Assembly: GCA_026390135.1 (NCBI GenBank)
Contig: JAPLGN010000038.1
Location: 1-44,598 of the forward strand
Source of the DNA: Campylobacterales bacterium
Lineage (GTDB): Bacteria > Campylobacterota > Campylobacteria > Campylobacterales > Sulfurimonadaceae
Length of the DNA: 44,598 nucleotides
Direction of reading: 5' to 3'
Shown here: in pieces, positions 23,417 to 32,319 of the stretch
Layout: every line of letters begins with the position of its first letter
How positions within the stretch are numbered: the stretch's first letter is position 1
Translations under genes and position numbers: made by a program
Notes under the pieces: model-generated
The model's database searches: none
The model's input: the letters and a program-made list of their open reading frames with translations, nothing else
What the model was told of the DNA's origin: nothing

Positions 23417-24343
23417 TTAATTTATCTCATTGCTAACAAATGCAGAAAGTTGAGAAAAATTTTTACTTTCAACTAATTCCTCCATCGTCGTAATTATATT
23501 GCTTTTACGGAAATTTTTCTGATACCGCAATACCTCATGCATCAAATCATGACAACGAGAAGTATCTTTAGACTCCGCTGCTTCTTTAAGCTCTTTTAGT
23601 ATCGTTATAAAAAACATATTCTTTTTAAGACGATAAAAAATATCATTTTCTGCCTCTTCAAGCTGAGAAGGATTAGGAACAATAACCGCTGGTAATTCTA
23701 TCTCTTCAGGTACAACTTCCTCAATACTGTTTACTTCTAAAATCTCTTTCTCGTTTTCTATGGACGATGACACTTGAGCAGGAGTTCGACGTTTAAACAT
23801 CATAAATAGTACCGCTATCGAAATAATAACTCCTGCAATAATAATCCAGAACGACACATTTTTTTCTTTCTCTTCTATTGGAGCACTTCTTACTTCCATT
23901 ACCTTTGGCTCAGAAATCTTTTCCACTTTTTGTAAAATTGAACGATTGACTTCCGTAACAACTGGGGCTGTTTTAGCATGTTCTAAAACAATAGCTCCCT
24001 CCGTCGGACCAAAATAGCCATTGCTGTATGCATCAGGATAAAGATGGTGAAACTGCTTTATAACTTGATCGGTAATAGCTTTAGTTTCCAATGGCTCAAT
24101 CGCAACTATAAATGCCTTACCAGAAGCCCGTGCGACGATCTCATAGTGATATTTTTCTTGGATAGCGCGTTCATTGACCCCTAGCTGAGTGTCTAAAAGT
24201 GTAAGTTTAGCTTTGGCCCCATCAAATGTTGGAAATGATGCCAAAACAACTTTATATCCTTTTGCTTCGCCTGCATATCCATACACAGCTGAAAAAATAA
24301 CCATACATCCGATAATCCATACTTTAAATACATACTTCATCAT
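23417..24343 (-). CDS. membrane protein with N-terminal SPOR-like and C-terminal helical domain
   Basis: 308-aa protein with a signal peptide (about 1-25), a periplasmic domain resembling a SPOR fold (YKVVLASFPTFDGAKAKL), a transmembrane helix (about 166-187) and a cytoplasmic tail. The tail is acidic, then helical with DIFYRLKKNMFFITILKELKE and an alpha bundle to the end. Its start overlaps the stop of the EAL-HDOD gene by four bases, so they are co-translated. The layout (periplasmic sensing, one helix, cytoplasmic helical output) suggests a signalling or scaffold role. Family uncertain. Confidence 0.7.
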   Translation of the reverse strand: MMKYVFKVWIIGCMVIFSAVYGYAGEAKGYKVVLASFPTFDGAKAKLTLLDTQLGVNERAIQEKYHYEIVARASGKAFIVAIEPLETKAITDQVIKQFHHLYPDAYSNGYFGPTEGAIVLEHAKTAPVVTEVNRSILQKVEKISEPKVMEVRSAPIEEKEKNVSFWIIIAGVIISIAVLFMMFKRRTPAQVSSSIENEKEILEVNSIEEVVPEEIELPAVIVPNPSQLEEAENDIFYRLKKNMFFITILKELKEAAESKDTSRCHDLMHEVLRYQKNFRKSNIITTMEELVESKNFSQLSAFVSNEIN

Positions 24344-25566
24344 TGCTCCATTGCCGACTCAAAGGTATTAACTTTTTCCATTACATGTTGTATTAAAGGC
24401 TCTATTACCGCATATTTTAGTCCTTTCGCAGCCAAAAATACCTCAATTGCCTCCGTATCAAAAAGCTCAATGGATCGAACCAAGTCAAGTAATTCTCCAT
24501 AAAATCCTATCCCGTCCAGCACAGCATCTTCAATCTCATAAGCAATATTAAGTTTTGAAAGTACGTTACTTTGAGGCATATGGAAAAGTAAATGAATGAG
24601 AGAAAGCATCCCTGTAAAGTACGCTTTTGAGATATCCTCTTTAGACGCTTTTGGATTCAGTATCTTTACCAAAGCAGACATCATCTCGGTGCGATTCACT
24701 ACCATTAGCAACAAAGGAGCTCTTTGTGGAGTTTGGCTTTGTGCATCCGAAAACATCATCAGCATAATCCAACTGGAAATCGGGTCACGTCCCATCAACG
24801 TTAGAACTTGCCTAATCGATGAAATCGGATTTTTGAGTGAAAAAGCAGCCGAATTGATAAAACGAAGAAGTTTTAGACTAATAGCATGATTACTTTGAAA
24901 CGCTTCAACAAGTTCAGGTATTTCAATCTCACTTTGGATTAGATTCCATAAATGAAAAATTCCTTCCTGCTCGGGCGAAAATGAAATATTTTTAATGATA
25001 TTGGGCTCAGAAATAAAATAGCCTTGAAAAGCATCAAATCCCATCGATAAACACAGTTCATACATCTCATGGGTCTCAATTTTTGTACCGATCACTTGAA
25101 TTCCTACCTCATGAAGAAGTGGAATACTACGTCCTACCTGAGATAAATCACTGAGAGAAGCATCGATTTTTAGATAGCTCAAATAAGGTAAAATCAACAC
25201 ATATTTTTGAATAGTCTCGTCATTATAAATACACTCATTGAGTGCAAAATTGTACCCCTGCGCCTTTAATGAGAGCATTCTTTGAACCAATGCTTCATCG
25301 ATTACAGTATCTGCAAAGAGCGAATAAACTACTTTATCATACGGAAGCAAATCCATAACGTCATAATCAAGAAACTCTCGATTCACTCGGACAAATCCAA
25401 TATGTTTACCTAAGACGCTCTCCATCGATATCAATAAGTTACTAATAACAGCAGCGGTACAGCCATTGTCATCATTATGTCCTGATTCACGGTAAAGCAA
25501 ATCGTACGCAACAATTTTAGCTTTTGCATTGATAATAGGCTGGCGTCCGAGATATCTATCGCTCAT
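24340..25566 (-). CDS. EAL-HDOD signalling protein (YuxH family), catalytically degenerate EAL
   Basis: 408 aa: an N-terminal EAL-like domain (about 1-195) and a C-terminal HDOD domain (about 200-400; SLKLLRFINSAAFSL is typical). The EAL motif position reads DLLYRES and the usual DDFG metal site reads NECIYND, so c-di-GMP hydrolysis is unlikely; such proteins act as binding or scaffolding signal proteins, for instance CdgJ-like motility regulators. It is the middle gene of a minus-strand signalling set: REC-HPt 57 bases upstream, SPOR-like membrane protein overlapping downstream. Confidence 0.87.
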   Translation of the reverse strand: MSDRYLGRQPIINAKAKIVAYDLLYRESGHNDDNGCTAAVISNLLISMESVLGKHIGFVRVNREFLDYDVMDLLPYDKVVYSLFADTVIDEALVQRMLSLKAQGYNFALNECIYNDETIQKYVLILPYLSYLKIDASLSDLSQVGRSIPLLHEVGIQVIGTKIETHEMYELCLSMGFDAFQGYFISEPNIIKNISFSPEQEGIFHLWNLIQSEIEIPELVEAFQSNHAISLKLLRFINSAAFSLKNPISSIRQVLTLMGRDPISSWIMLMMFSDAQSQTPQRAPLLLMVVNRTEMMSALVKILNPKASKEDISKAYFTGMLSLIHLLFHMPQSNVLSKLNIAYEIEDAVLDGIGFYGELLDLVRSIELFDTEAIEVFLAAKGLKYAVIEPLIQHVMEKVNTFESAMEQ

Positions 25567-25622
25567 AAAAATCCAAAAAAATAATAGTTATCAAGATTAT
25601 AACAAAGGTTGACTGGAGTTAT

Positions 25623-26726
25623 CTAAAAGAGGAGATATTCTCTAATATCTTGCATTAATCTATCTAGCTGGACCTTATACTGGTCGAAAAGGCTAAAGTA
25701 GCTCTGCTCAAGAGTGTCACTGAGAGCTAGTTTCATATTTGAAGCAATTTTACCGAGTGGATGCGCCCCGATATTTTCAGCTACACCGATAATATCAAGA
25801 AGGTATGCATCAGCAGCTTGAAGATTATTAGAGCGTAAAAATTCTCCTAACTTATCAGAAGAATTTGCATAGTCAGTCATAAACTCTGATAAGATTTCAC
25901 GGTAAAAATCCTCATCTCCTCCACACGTTTGAAGTCCTTTATAAATATCCAAATTTTTTGTCATTATGGCTTCTATTAACTCATCTTTATGAGTTTCTTT
26001 ACCAGTATAGGCATAGATAATATTATATAGGGATTCCATTCTCAGAGGCTTTTCTAGCTGTTCAGACATTCCTGCATTTTTCATTTTTTGTATGTCATCC
26101 GATGCAGTGTCTCCACTAAGCGCTACTACTAAGATATGGTCGTACTTAGGATTTTCTCGAATAGTACGTGTTGCTTGAAAACCATCTACTCTTGGCATGT
26201 GTGCATCCATTAAAATCATTAAAAAATTGGTGTCTTTTTCCAGTATATCTAGGGCTTCCTGACCATCATTGGCCATGATTAGCTCTATACCGCTTCCAGC
26301 TAAAAGCCCTAAAAGAACTTTTTGGTTGATGATGTTATCTTCAGCAACCAATATTCTCTCACCAGCGAATTCAGAAAAATTTTGTTTTGTAATTTTTCCA
26401 TGCTCTGGAACGGATCGTTTTTGGATTGTCTTGTCACTTTTTCTTCTTTCCGTTAACTCTTTGAGTTCATCTTCGGAAGTCGGTGTTATGACTCCAAAAT
26501 CTCCTTCTTCTTTCCCATGTAAGGAAATTTCTTGAAGTGGCTCTTCTTTTATCTCTGGAATTACTTTTACCTTCTCATGGGTAGCTACTTCTGGTATATC
26601 ATTTTTTTCTGATTTATTAATATGAGTTTGTGGAGTTGATCTTCTTTTTACAATAAAGTAAAAAACTAACATGCCTACCACTATGGCTACGGTGATTATA
26701 ATCTCTTGTTGACATTCATTAAACAT
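25623..26726 (-). CDS. membrane-anchored response regulator with degenerate HPt domain
   Basis: 367 aa. One transmembrane helix (8-27), an acidic linker (28-120), a receiver domain (about 122-240) with acidic pair Glu129/Asp130, phosphoacceptor Asp174 (LMDAHMP), Ser204 and Lys226 all present, and a C-terminal helical domain resembling HPt. In the HPt signature (normally HxLKGxAxNIG) the sequence reads LDIIGVAENIG, so the phosphorylatable His is replaced by Leu (about residue 310). The receiver should be active while the HPt domain is not a phosphorelay. No histidine kinase is adjacent. Upstream of the EAL-HDOD gene, probably the same operon. Confidence 0.82.
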   Translation of the reverse strand: MFNECQQEIIITVAIVVGMLVFYFIVKRRSTPQTHINKSEKNDIPEVATHEKVKVIPEIKEEPLQEISLHGKEEGDFGVITPTSEDELKELTERRKSDKTIQKRSVPEHGKITKQNFSEFAGERILVAEDNIINQKVLLGLLAGSGIELIMANDGQEALDILEKDTNFLMILMDAHMPRVDGFQATRTIRENPKYDHILVVALSGDTASDDIQKMKNAGMSEQLEKPLRMESLYNIIYAYTGKETHKDELIEAIMTKNLDIYKGLQTCGGDEDFYREILSEFMTDYANSSDKLGEFLRSNNLQAADAYLLDIIGVAENIGAHPLGKIASNMKLALSDTLEQSYFSLFDQYKVQLDRLMQDIREYLLF

Positions 26727-26860
26727 TAGGTACTCTTTTTTTTTCTTTTATCATACAATATTTTGCTTATAAAAAACAATATCGGTTTTTCAGAAAATAG
26801 TTTTATCATTAACATGATAAACGTGAAGAAAAGGAAATGAATTAAGAGAGGAAAGATGGA

Positions 26861-26926
26861 GTTACCCGCGAGGGGCAGTGCAAAGCCTCCTATTGAGGGC
26901 AATGCCCGCCGAAACGGGATAGGAGG
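26861..26926. other. GC-rich structured element downstream of dnaK
   Basis: A GC-rich island in AT-rich DNA six bases beyond the dnaK stop. Outer arms CCTCCTAT (26886-26893) and ATAGGAGG (26919-26926) pair perfectly. Inside, GGGC-AAT-GCCC (26897-26907) competes with CCCG-N6-CGGG (26905-26918). To the left, CCC-GCGA-GGG (26865-26874) forms a GNRA-type hairpin. It may end dnaK transcription or lead the REC-HPt transcript; no long T-run follows. See the matching finding. Confidence 0.5.
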
Positions 26927-26931
26927 AAAAC

Positions 26932-28806
26932 TTACTCGATTTCTGCGTCGATGACATCGTCATCTTTTTTAGCAGCAGGTGCAGCTTCACCTTCTTCTTT
27001 TTGTTTGTACATTTGCTCTGCCATTTTGTGACTTGCATCTGCTAGTTTTTTCGTTGCTGTTTCGATTTGTTCTTTTGTTGCATCTGTGTCTTTCAAGATA
27101 GCTTTTAGTTCAGCTAGTGCTTCTTCGATAGCAGCTTTTTCAGTTGCATCGATTTTATCACCCATCTCTTCAAGACTTTTTTCTGTTTGGCTTGCTAACG
27201 CATCGGCTTGATTACGTAAATCAACGATTTCTTTACGTTTTGCATCTTCGGCTTTGTGGTTTTCTGCGTCTTGAACCATTTTGTTGATCTCTTCTTCACT
27301 CAATCCGCTTGACCCAGTGATTTTGATCTCTTGTGATTTACCAGTCCCTTTATCTGTTGCAGATACCGTCAAGATACCATTTGCATCGATATCAAAAGTT
27401 ACTTCGATTTGTGGCACACCACGTCGTGCAGCAGGAATACCTGTAAGCTCAAACAGACCAAGTGATTTATTGTCACGAGCAAACTCACGCTCACCTTGAC
27501 CAACAGAAATGCTAACCGCTGGTTGATTATCTTCCGCAGTTGAAAATACTTGTGATTTCTTAACCGGAATAGTCGTACCTTTTTCGATGATTTTTGTCAT
27601 CACGCCACCAAGAGTTTCAATCCCTAGGCTAAGTGGTGTAACGTCAAGAAGAAGAACGTCTTTTACATCACCTCGAAGAACCCCACCTTGGATTGCGGCA
27701 CCGGCTGCTACAACTTCATCCGGATTAACTCCACGATTAAGTGTTTTTCCGCCGAACTCATCCGATACCATTTTTTGTGCGATTGGTAAACGAGTTGATC
27801 CGCCAACCATAATGATTTCATTGATCTCATTTTTATCAAGACCTGCATCTTTCATTGCAGTTTTAATGTGACTGATTGTCTCTTTAATCATGTCATCAAT
27901 CATTCCCTCAAATTTTGCACGAGTAAGTTTGATAACCAAGTGTTTTGGTCCTGATGCATCTGCAGTGATAAATGGCAAATTGATTTCAGTCTCTTCTGCA
28001 CTTGAAAGCTCTTTTTTAGCATTCTCTGCAGCATCTTTAAGACGTTGAAGTGCCATTTTGTCCGCTTTTAAATCAATACCATGATCTGATTTGAACTCAG
28101 ATGCTAAAAAATCAACGATTTTATTATCGAAGTCATCTCCGCCCAAGAACGCATTACCGTCCGTTGAAAGAACTTCAAATGTACCTTCAGAAATTTCAAG
28201 AACTGTAACGTCAAACGTTCCGCCGCCCAAATCATAAACAAGAACTTTTTCATCGGCTTTTGAATCCAAACCGTATGCAAGAGCAGAAGCTGTAGGCTCG
28301 TTGATGATACGAAGAACATTCAATCCTGCGATGGTTCCCGCCTCTTTAGTCGCTTTACGCTGTGCATCATTGAAATACGCAGGTACTGTGATAACCGCAT
28401 CGGTAACAGATTGACCGAGATATGCTTCTGCATCGGTTTTCAATTTTGAGAGAATTTTTGCTGAAATCTCTTGAGGTGTGTACACTTTACCTGCTACGTC
28501 TACTGCAGCCATACCGTTTTTATCAACGATTTTATAGGTAACTTTATCGTGTGCCTCTTTCGCTTTCTCTTCGTTCATCATAAGACCCATAATACGTTTT
28601 ACTGAGTAAATCGTTTTGTCCGGATTTGTGATTGCTTGACGTTTTGCCGGATCTCCTACAAGGATTTCCCCTTTATCCGTAAATGCAACTACCGATGGAG
28701 TTGTATTTTTTCCCTCTTTGTTAGGGATAATTTTCGCTTCACCGCCCTCATAGACAGCAACACATGAATTTGTAGTTCCTAAATCGATTCCAATTACTTT
28801 TGACAT
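26932..28806 (-). CDS. dnaK: chaperone Hsp70 (DnaK)
   Basis: 624-aa ATP-dependent chaperone. Start at 28806 (AAGGAA ribosome site; [18 protein letters not shown]); the ORF runs 12 codons further upstream into the REPIN region but those residues are not family-like. Motifs: phosphate-1 [33 protein letters not shown], linker [13 protein letters not shown], substrate domain, and the acidic C-terminal [10 protein letters not shown]. Second gene of grpE-dnaK. A REPIN-like palindrome sits between the two, 32 bases before the start. The usual hrcA first gene and dnaJ are absent here. Confidence 0.97.
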   Translation of the reverse strand: MSKVIGIDLGTTNSCVAVYEGGEAKIIPNKEGKNTTPSVVAFTDKGEILVGDPAKRQAITNPDKTIYSVKRIMGLMMNEEKAKEAHDKVTYKIVDKNGMAAVDVAGKVYTPQEISAKILSKLKTDAEAYLGQSVTDAVITVPAYFNDAQRKATKEAGTIAGLNVLRIINEPTASALAYGLDSKADEKVLVYDLGGGTFDVTVLEISEGTFEVLSTDGNAFLGGDDFDNKIVDFLASEFKSDHGIDLKADKMALQRLKDAAENAKKELSSAEETEINLPFITADASGPKHLVIKLTRAKFEGMIDDMIKETISHIKTAMKDAGLDKNEINEIIMVGGSTRLPIAQKMVSDEFGGKTLNRGVNPDEVVAAGAAIQGGVLRGDVKDVLLLDVTPLSLGIETLGGVMTKIIEKGTTIPVKKSQVFSTAEDNQPAVSISVGQGEREFARDNKSLGLFELTGIPAARRGVPQIEVTFDIDANGILTVSATDKGTGKSQEIKITGSSGLSEEEINKMVQDAENHKAEDAKRKEIVDLRNQADALASQTEKSLEEMGDKIDATEKAAIEEALAELKAILKDTDATKEQIETATKKLADASHKMAEQMYKQKEEGEAAPAAKKDDDVIDAEIE

Positions 28807-28837
28807 GTTAAATTCCTTAATTTTTGTTTTTTTCTTT

Positions 28838-28891
28838 GTCATTCCCGCGAAGGCGGGAATCTAGCTGGATCCCCGCCTTCGCGGGGATGAC
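28838..28891. repeat. REPIN-like double palindrome, copy 2 (between grpE and dnaK)
   Basis: Same element as 14064-14117: left arm identical, spacer TAGCTG identical. The right arm (28868-28891) differs at two positions, T to C and A to G, which pair with each other inside that arm's own hairpin (ATCCCCGC/GCGGGGAT). It sits in the intercistronic leader of dnaK. Confidence 0.9.
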
Positions 28892-28898
28892 GTTATAA

Positions 28899-29438
28899 TC
28901 AATTTGCTATCACTACCATTGCATCACGCAATGTTCGCTCTTTGTATCGAAAACCTTTTTGAAAGGTATTCACAATATCACCGCTTTCATGAGCATCACT
29001 GTCCACTTTTGAAACAGCATTATGAACATCCGGATTAAACGGCTCATTCTCATCCACAGCAGTCACTCCATGCTTTTCGAGAACACTTAAAAGCTGTTTC
29101 ATCGTTAATTCAACACCCTCTTTGAGTTTTTCAAGCAACACGTTTGCATCTGCCTCACTTGATGTAGCACTGATCGCCATCGAAAGCGAATCAACTACGG
29201 GAATCAAATCTTTAGCGAACTTTTCGTTTGCATATTCAAGTGCACTGTATTTTTCACGTTCAAGCCGCTTTTTGATGTTATCAAAATCAGCATGTACCCG
29301 TGCGTACTTATCTTTGAAAGATGCCAATTCCGCCTGTGCGATTTCTAATTCGCTCTTAGGATCTTCGATGGACGCATCATCCTCAGTAAGGACAACTTGC
29401 TCTTCGTTTATTTCTTCTTCATTTATTTCAGTTGACAT
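28899..29438 (-). CDS. grpE: nucleotide exchange factor GrpE
   Basis: 179-aa DnaK cochaperone. Acidic N-terminal tail (EINEEEINEEQ), long coiled coil (ELASFKDKYARVHADFDNIKKR), dimer interface and the beta wing ending GDIVNTFQKGFRYKERTLR with the family signature. AAAGGAG lies upstream of the ATG. It is the first gene of grpE-dnaK, with its own promoter at 29474-29503. Confidence 0.95.
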   Translation of the reverse strand: MSTEINEEEINEEQVVLTEDDASIEDPKSELEIAQAELASFKDKYARVHADFDNIKKRLEREKYSALEYANEKFAKDLIPVVDSLSMAISATSSEADANVLLEKLKEGVELTMKQLLSVLEKHGVTAVDENEPFNPDVHNAVSKVDSDAHESGDIVNTFQKGFRYKERTLRDAMVVIAN

Positions 29439-29473
29439 AATATTTTAAAGCTCCTTTGTTGAAATCCAGTGTT

Positions 29474-29503
29474 ATTATAAACCATTGAGCCCATCATTGT
29501 CAA
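29474..29503 (-). promoter_or_regulatory. grpE-dnaK promoter
   Basis: On the minus strand: TTGACA (29498-29503), an 18-base spacer and TATAAT (29474-29479), near-consensus sigma-70 elements; the leader to ATG 29438 would be about 30 bases. The -35 box is the end of a tandemly repeated 19-mer. No CIRCE (TTAGCACTC) or HAIR-type repeat was recognised. Confidence 0.7.
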
Positions 29504-29535
29504 GAGCTATATGATATGTCAAGAGCTATATGATA
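29498..29535 (-). repeat. perfect 19-bp tandem duplication at the grpE promoter
   Basis: Minus-strand unit TATCATATAGCTCTTGACA occurs twice with no gap (29517-29535 and 29498-29516). Each copy ends in TTGACA; only the gene-proximal copy has a -10 at proper distance. Confidence 0.9.
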
Positions 29536-29591
29536 ATTTTTACTAAGAATAGTTTAGTCTATGTATATCAAGTATAAAACCCCTCTTCTAG

Positions 29592-29600
29592 TGCTATAAT
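29592..29600 (+). promoter_or_regulatory. extended -10 promoter of the DASS transporter gene
   Basis: TGCTATAAT: a TG extension one base before a perfect TATAAT. The transcript would start about 13 bases before ATG 29620. No -35 is evident. Confidence 0.5.
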
Positions 29601-29619
29601 AATAGAAAAAGAACAATGA

Positions 29620-31026
29620 ATGACTTTCTCTCTCAAACGCGCTTTTAGCATCGTTACTCTTTTAATGTTTGCAATTTACCTCTATTTCACCCAACCTCCT
29701 TTTGGAATCACTCATCAAGTGTGGCTACTCTTTACGATCTTTATTTCTACCATCTTGGCAATTTTATTTAACCTTCTTCCCCTCATCACCGCTTCTATTA
29801 TTGCACTCTCCATCAGTGTCCTCTCGGGTGTAATAGAACCGGCCAAAGCATACGCAGGATTCTCAGAGAGCTTTATCCTTCTTATCGTTGCCGCTTTTTT
29901 AGTCTCCCATGCCGTCCATAAATCAGGGTTGGGCAAACGGCTCTCACTCCATATTATCCGACGCTTCGGTCACTCCACTCTGGGATTGGGATACAGCATC
30001 ATTGCTACTGATATTCTCATTGCTCCTGCATTTCCCAGCAACACTGCCCGCTCAGGTGTCCTTTATCCTATCGTCTATGGTCTCGCGCACGATTGCGGTT
30101 CCAAAGTAGGCGACCATACACAGAGAAAAGCAGGTAGTTATCTCATGATGACGTCGATGGCAGGTCTCACTATCTCCTCTGGACTTTGGCTCACCGCAAT
30201 GGCAGTCAATCCCATCGGTGTTGGGATCGCGGCTACTATGGGGATACATATCACCTTTATTTCATGGCTTCTTTTCGCACTGGTTCCAACCCTCACAGCT
30301 TTTGCACTCATTCCCTGGATACTGTATCGCATCTATCCGCCTGAACTTCGTGACACTCCCGATGCACCAAAGATGGCGAAAGATGCACTTGTCACTATGG
30401 GACGCATAAGCCGAAATGAGTGGATTACGGGTGCTGTCTTTTTGGGGATGCTGATTTTGTGGTCTCTCTCAGGGATTTTTCCCATCGATAAAACCGCCGT
30501 TGCATTCGGAGGACTTGGGATACTTATGGCGACACGAGTGTTTGGATTAGAGGATTTTAAAGCTCAGGGTGAGGCACTCAGCACCTTGATTTGGTTTGCG
30601 ATTCTTTTTGCTCTAAGCACCCAATTGGCCCAACAAGGATTTATGAGTGCCGTAGCGAATCATTTTACCCTCTATTTGACGGGGCTTTCATGGATGGCAG
30701 TCTATCTTTTGCTCATCGTCCTCTACGTACTGATACATTACCTTTTCGTCTCCCAAAGTGCTCATTTACTTGCTTTGTTTGGAATTTTTCTCTCTGTGGG
30801 TATTGCGGCAGGAGTTCCCGGAGAGTTAATGGCAATGATGTTATTATTTGCAACCAATTTCAATGCGATCATAACTCCGCAAGGGTCATCGAGTAATGCT
30901 ATTTATCTGAGTTCCGGCTACATTACCGCGCGTGAAATTTATATTTATGGGGGAGCCGTTACACTGCTCAACCTCATCATCTTTTTAGGAATAGGAACAC
31001 CGTGGATACTGTTAATCAGCCATTAA
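29620..31026 (+). CDS. DASS-family sodium/anion (dicarboxylate) transporter
   Basis: 468-aa inner-membrane transporter with about twelve helices of the divalent anion:Na+ symporter / 2-oxoglutarate-malate translocator family. The two Ser-Asn-Thr-type sites are visible: PSNTARSG (about residue 140) and TPQGSSSNAIY near the C-terminus, which bind Na+ and the carboxylate. Likely substrates are malate, succinate or 2-oxoglutarate. A neighbouring ATG at 29616 is out of frame. The next gene starts inside its 3' end. Confidence 0.88.
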   Translation: MTFSLKRAFSIVTLLMFAIYLYFTQPPFGITHQVWLLFTIFISTILAILFNLLPLITASIIALSISVLSGVIEPAKAYAGFSESFILLIVAAFLVSHAVHKSGLGKRLSLHIIRRFGHSTLGLGYSIIATDILIAPAFPSNTARSGVLYPIVYGLAHDCGSKVGDHTQRKAGSYLMMTSMAGLTISSGLWLTAMAVNPIGVGIAATMGIHITFISWLLFALVPTLTAFALIPWILYRIYPPELRDTPDAPKMAKDALVTMGRISRNEWITGAVFLGMLILWSLSGIFPIDKTAVAFGGLGILMATRVFGLEDFKAQGEALSTLIWFAILFALSTQLAQQGFMSAVANHFTLYLTGLSWMAVYLLLIVLYVLIHYLFVSQSAHLLALFGIFLSVGIAAGVPGELMAMMLLFATNFNAIITPQGSSSNAIYLSSGYITAREIYIYGGAVTLLNLIIFLGIGTPWILLISH

Positions 31027-32297
31027 TAGAACCTGCCCATTCGGATAAAATTCGAGTCATCACTCTTGTGATACTTATCATCATAGCGCTCATCATAAGC
31101 GTTTTCACTCTCTTATTTACCACATGGGGTAATCGACAAATTGCCCCTATCCTTCAAAAACAGATTGAATCGGTATTAGGGCAACCTGTCACGCTCACTT
31201 CTTTTAGACTCACCCTCACTCATTTTGAACTTGCCCTGAGCGATAAAACAGATAATCGCGTCCGCATCGCAGGAAGCTATACGGCGCTTCCTCCTTATAT
31301 TAATGCCCATTATGATGCCAATCTCTCTGTACCAGAGGGTATGAATATTGCAAAATTTCCTATGGAACTCTCAGGCATGCTCAAAGGCTCGTATTACAAT
31401 CTCGATCTTAATGGAACCGCGCATCTCTTTTCAGGAGACATGACGTATAACTCAACACTTCTTATGATGAAGCCCAACACACTGACTCTCGCACTGCACG
31501 ATATTCACTATCAAGAGCTTATGGATGCTCTCGAATATCCCCATGAAAGCGATACTCTTATATCTGGAAATGTAAATGTAAGCGGAATTGTTCGACGTGA
31601 TATTAACGCAACGGGAAAAGTTATCGCCACAACACACCGATTTAAATCTTCCACGATTAGGGAAGAAGACAATGAAAGTTTTGATTTCTGGTCACTGCTT
31701 GCGGATAAAAATGGCAAAATTCAACCGTTTAAGATCAATGCCAATATCAAAGCTCACGTCGATGAGTTGGGAATCTTAGAGCAATTTGCCTACTATCCTC
31801 TTCGAACAAGCGCCTCAGGAGTTGCTACACTGCAAGGCTCCCAGCACCAGCTTACAGTAAATGCCCATGCTAAAGCGGTAAAAGGAGAGATTGATACCCA
31901 ATTAACCCTTCACAAATTACATCCTAGCAAATTGCGACTGGAGATCAAACATGCCGACATTCCATCCCTTTTCACCCTGTTGTCACTCCCGGCCCCTATA
32001 AGCGGAACGCTCAATGGGTCTATAAATTCAAATTTTTCAAATGCAACCGTATCTTTGGAAATTCAAAAAGCTCGAACTCAAAGCGCCATCCTAAAACAGG
32101 ATTACGGTATCACTCAGCCTGATATTACGTTTGATTCCAAGGTAAAAGTAATACTATCCCCCAAAGAACGCCATTATTCTGGAACTTTTACCTCAGATTT
32201 GCAATCACTCAAGATCGATGGATCAGCACAACACGACCAAATGCTTCAAGAACTCTTACGTCAAATCAATCAAAACAGACCAAAAGGGGAATTTTAA
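31002..32297 (+). CDS. AsmA-like periplasmic protein with single membrane anchor
   Basis: 431 aa: one N-terminal transmembrane helix (about 20-42), then a long repetitive beta-rich periplasmic part with DLNGTAHL, NVNVSGIVRR, ASGVATLQGSQ and ISGTLNGSINSN turns, as in AsmA/DUF748-type proteins of the bridge-like lipid-transfer group. A segment with GQPVTLTSFRLTLTHFELAL resembles the AsmA start. GTG start 31002, overlapping the transporter gene by 25 bases and preceded by GGA. It may help move lipids to the outer membrane (inference from family). Confidence 0.68.
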   Translation: MDTVNQPLIEPAHSDKIRVITLVILIIIALIISVFTLLFTTWGNRQIAPILQKQIESVLGQPVTLTSFRLTLTHFELALSDKTDNRVRIAGSYTALPPYINAHYDANLSVPEGMNIAKFPMELSGMLKGSYYNLDLNGTAHLFSGDMTYNSTLLMMKPNTLTLALHDIHYQELMDALEYPHESDTLISGNVNVSGIVRRDINATGKVIATTHRFKSSTIREEDNESFDFWSLLADKNGKIQPFKINANIKAHVDELGILEQFAYYPLRTSASGVATLQGSQHQLTVNAHAKAVKGEIDTQLTLHKLHPSKLRLEIKHADIPSLFTLLSLPAPISGTLNGSINSNFSNATVSLEIQKARTQSAILKQDYGITQPDITFDSKVKVILSPKERHYSGTFTSDLQSLKIDGSAQHDQMLQELLRQINQNRPKGEF

Positions 32298-32319
32298 CCC
32301 CTCTGTCTATAATCACCGA

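Noticed and set aside
26861-26926. c-di-GMP-I (GEMM) riboswitch, suggested by GCAAAGCCTCC and a GNRA hairpin on the plus strand
   Set aside because: The match is on the strand opposite to both flanking genes, the GCAAACC partner and the P1 closing stem are missing, and the arms do not fit the consensus. Kept only as an unexplained structure.
29439-29535. CIRCE or HAIR heat-shock operator upstream of grpE
   Set aside because: Neither the TTAGCACTC/GAGTGCTAA pair nor a CTTGAGT-N7-ACTCAAG repeat is present; only the tandem 19-mer is seen.
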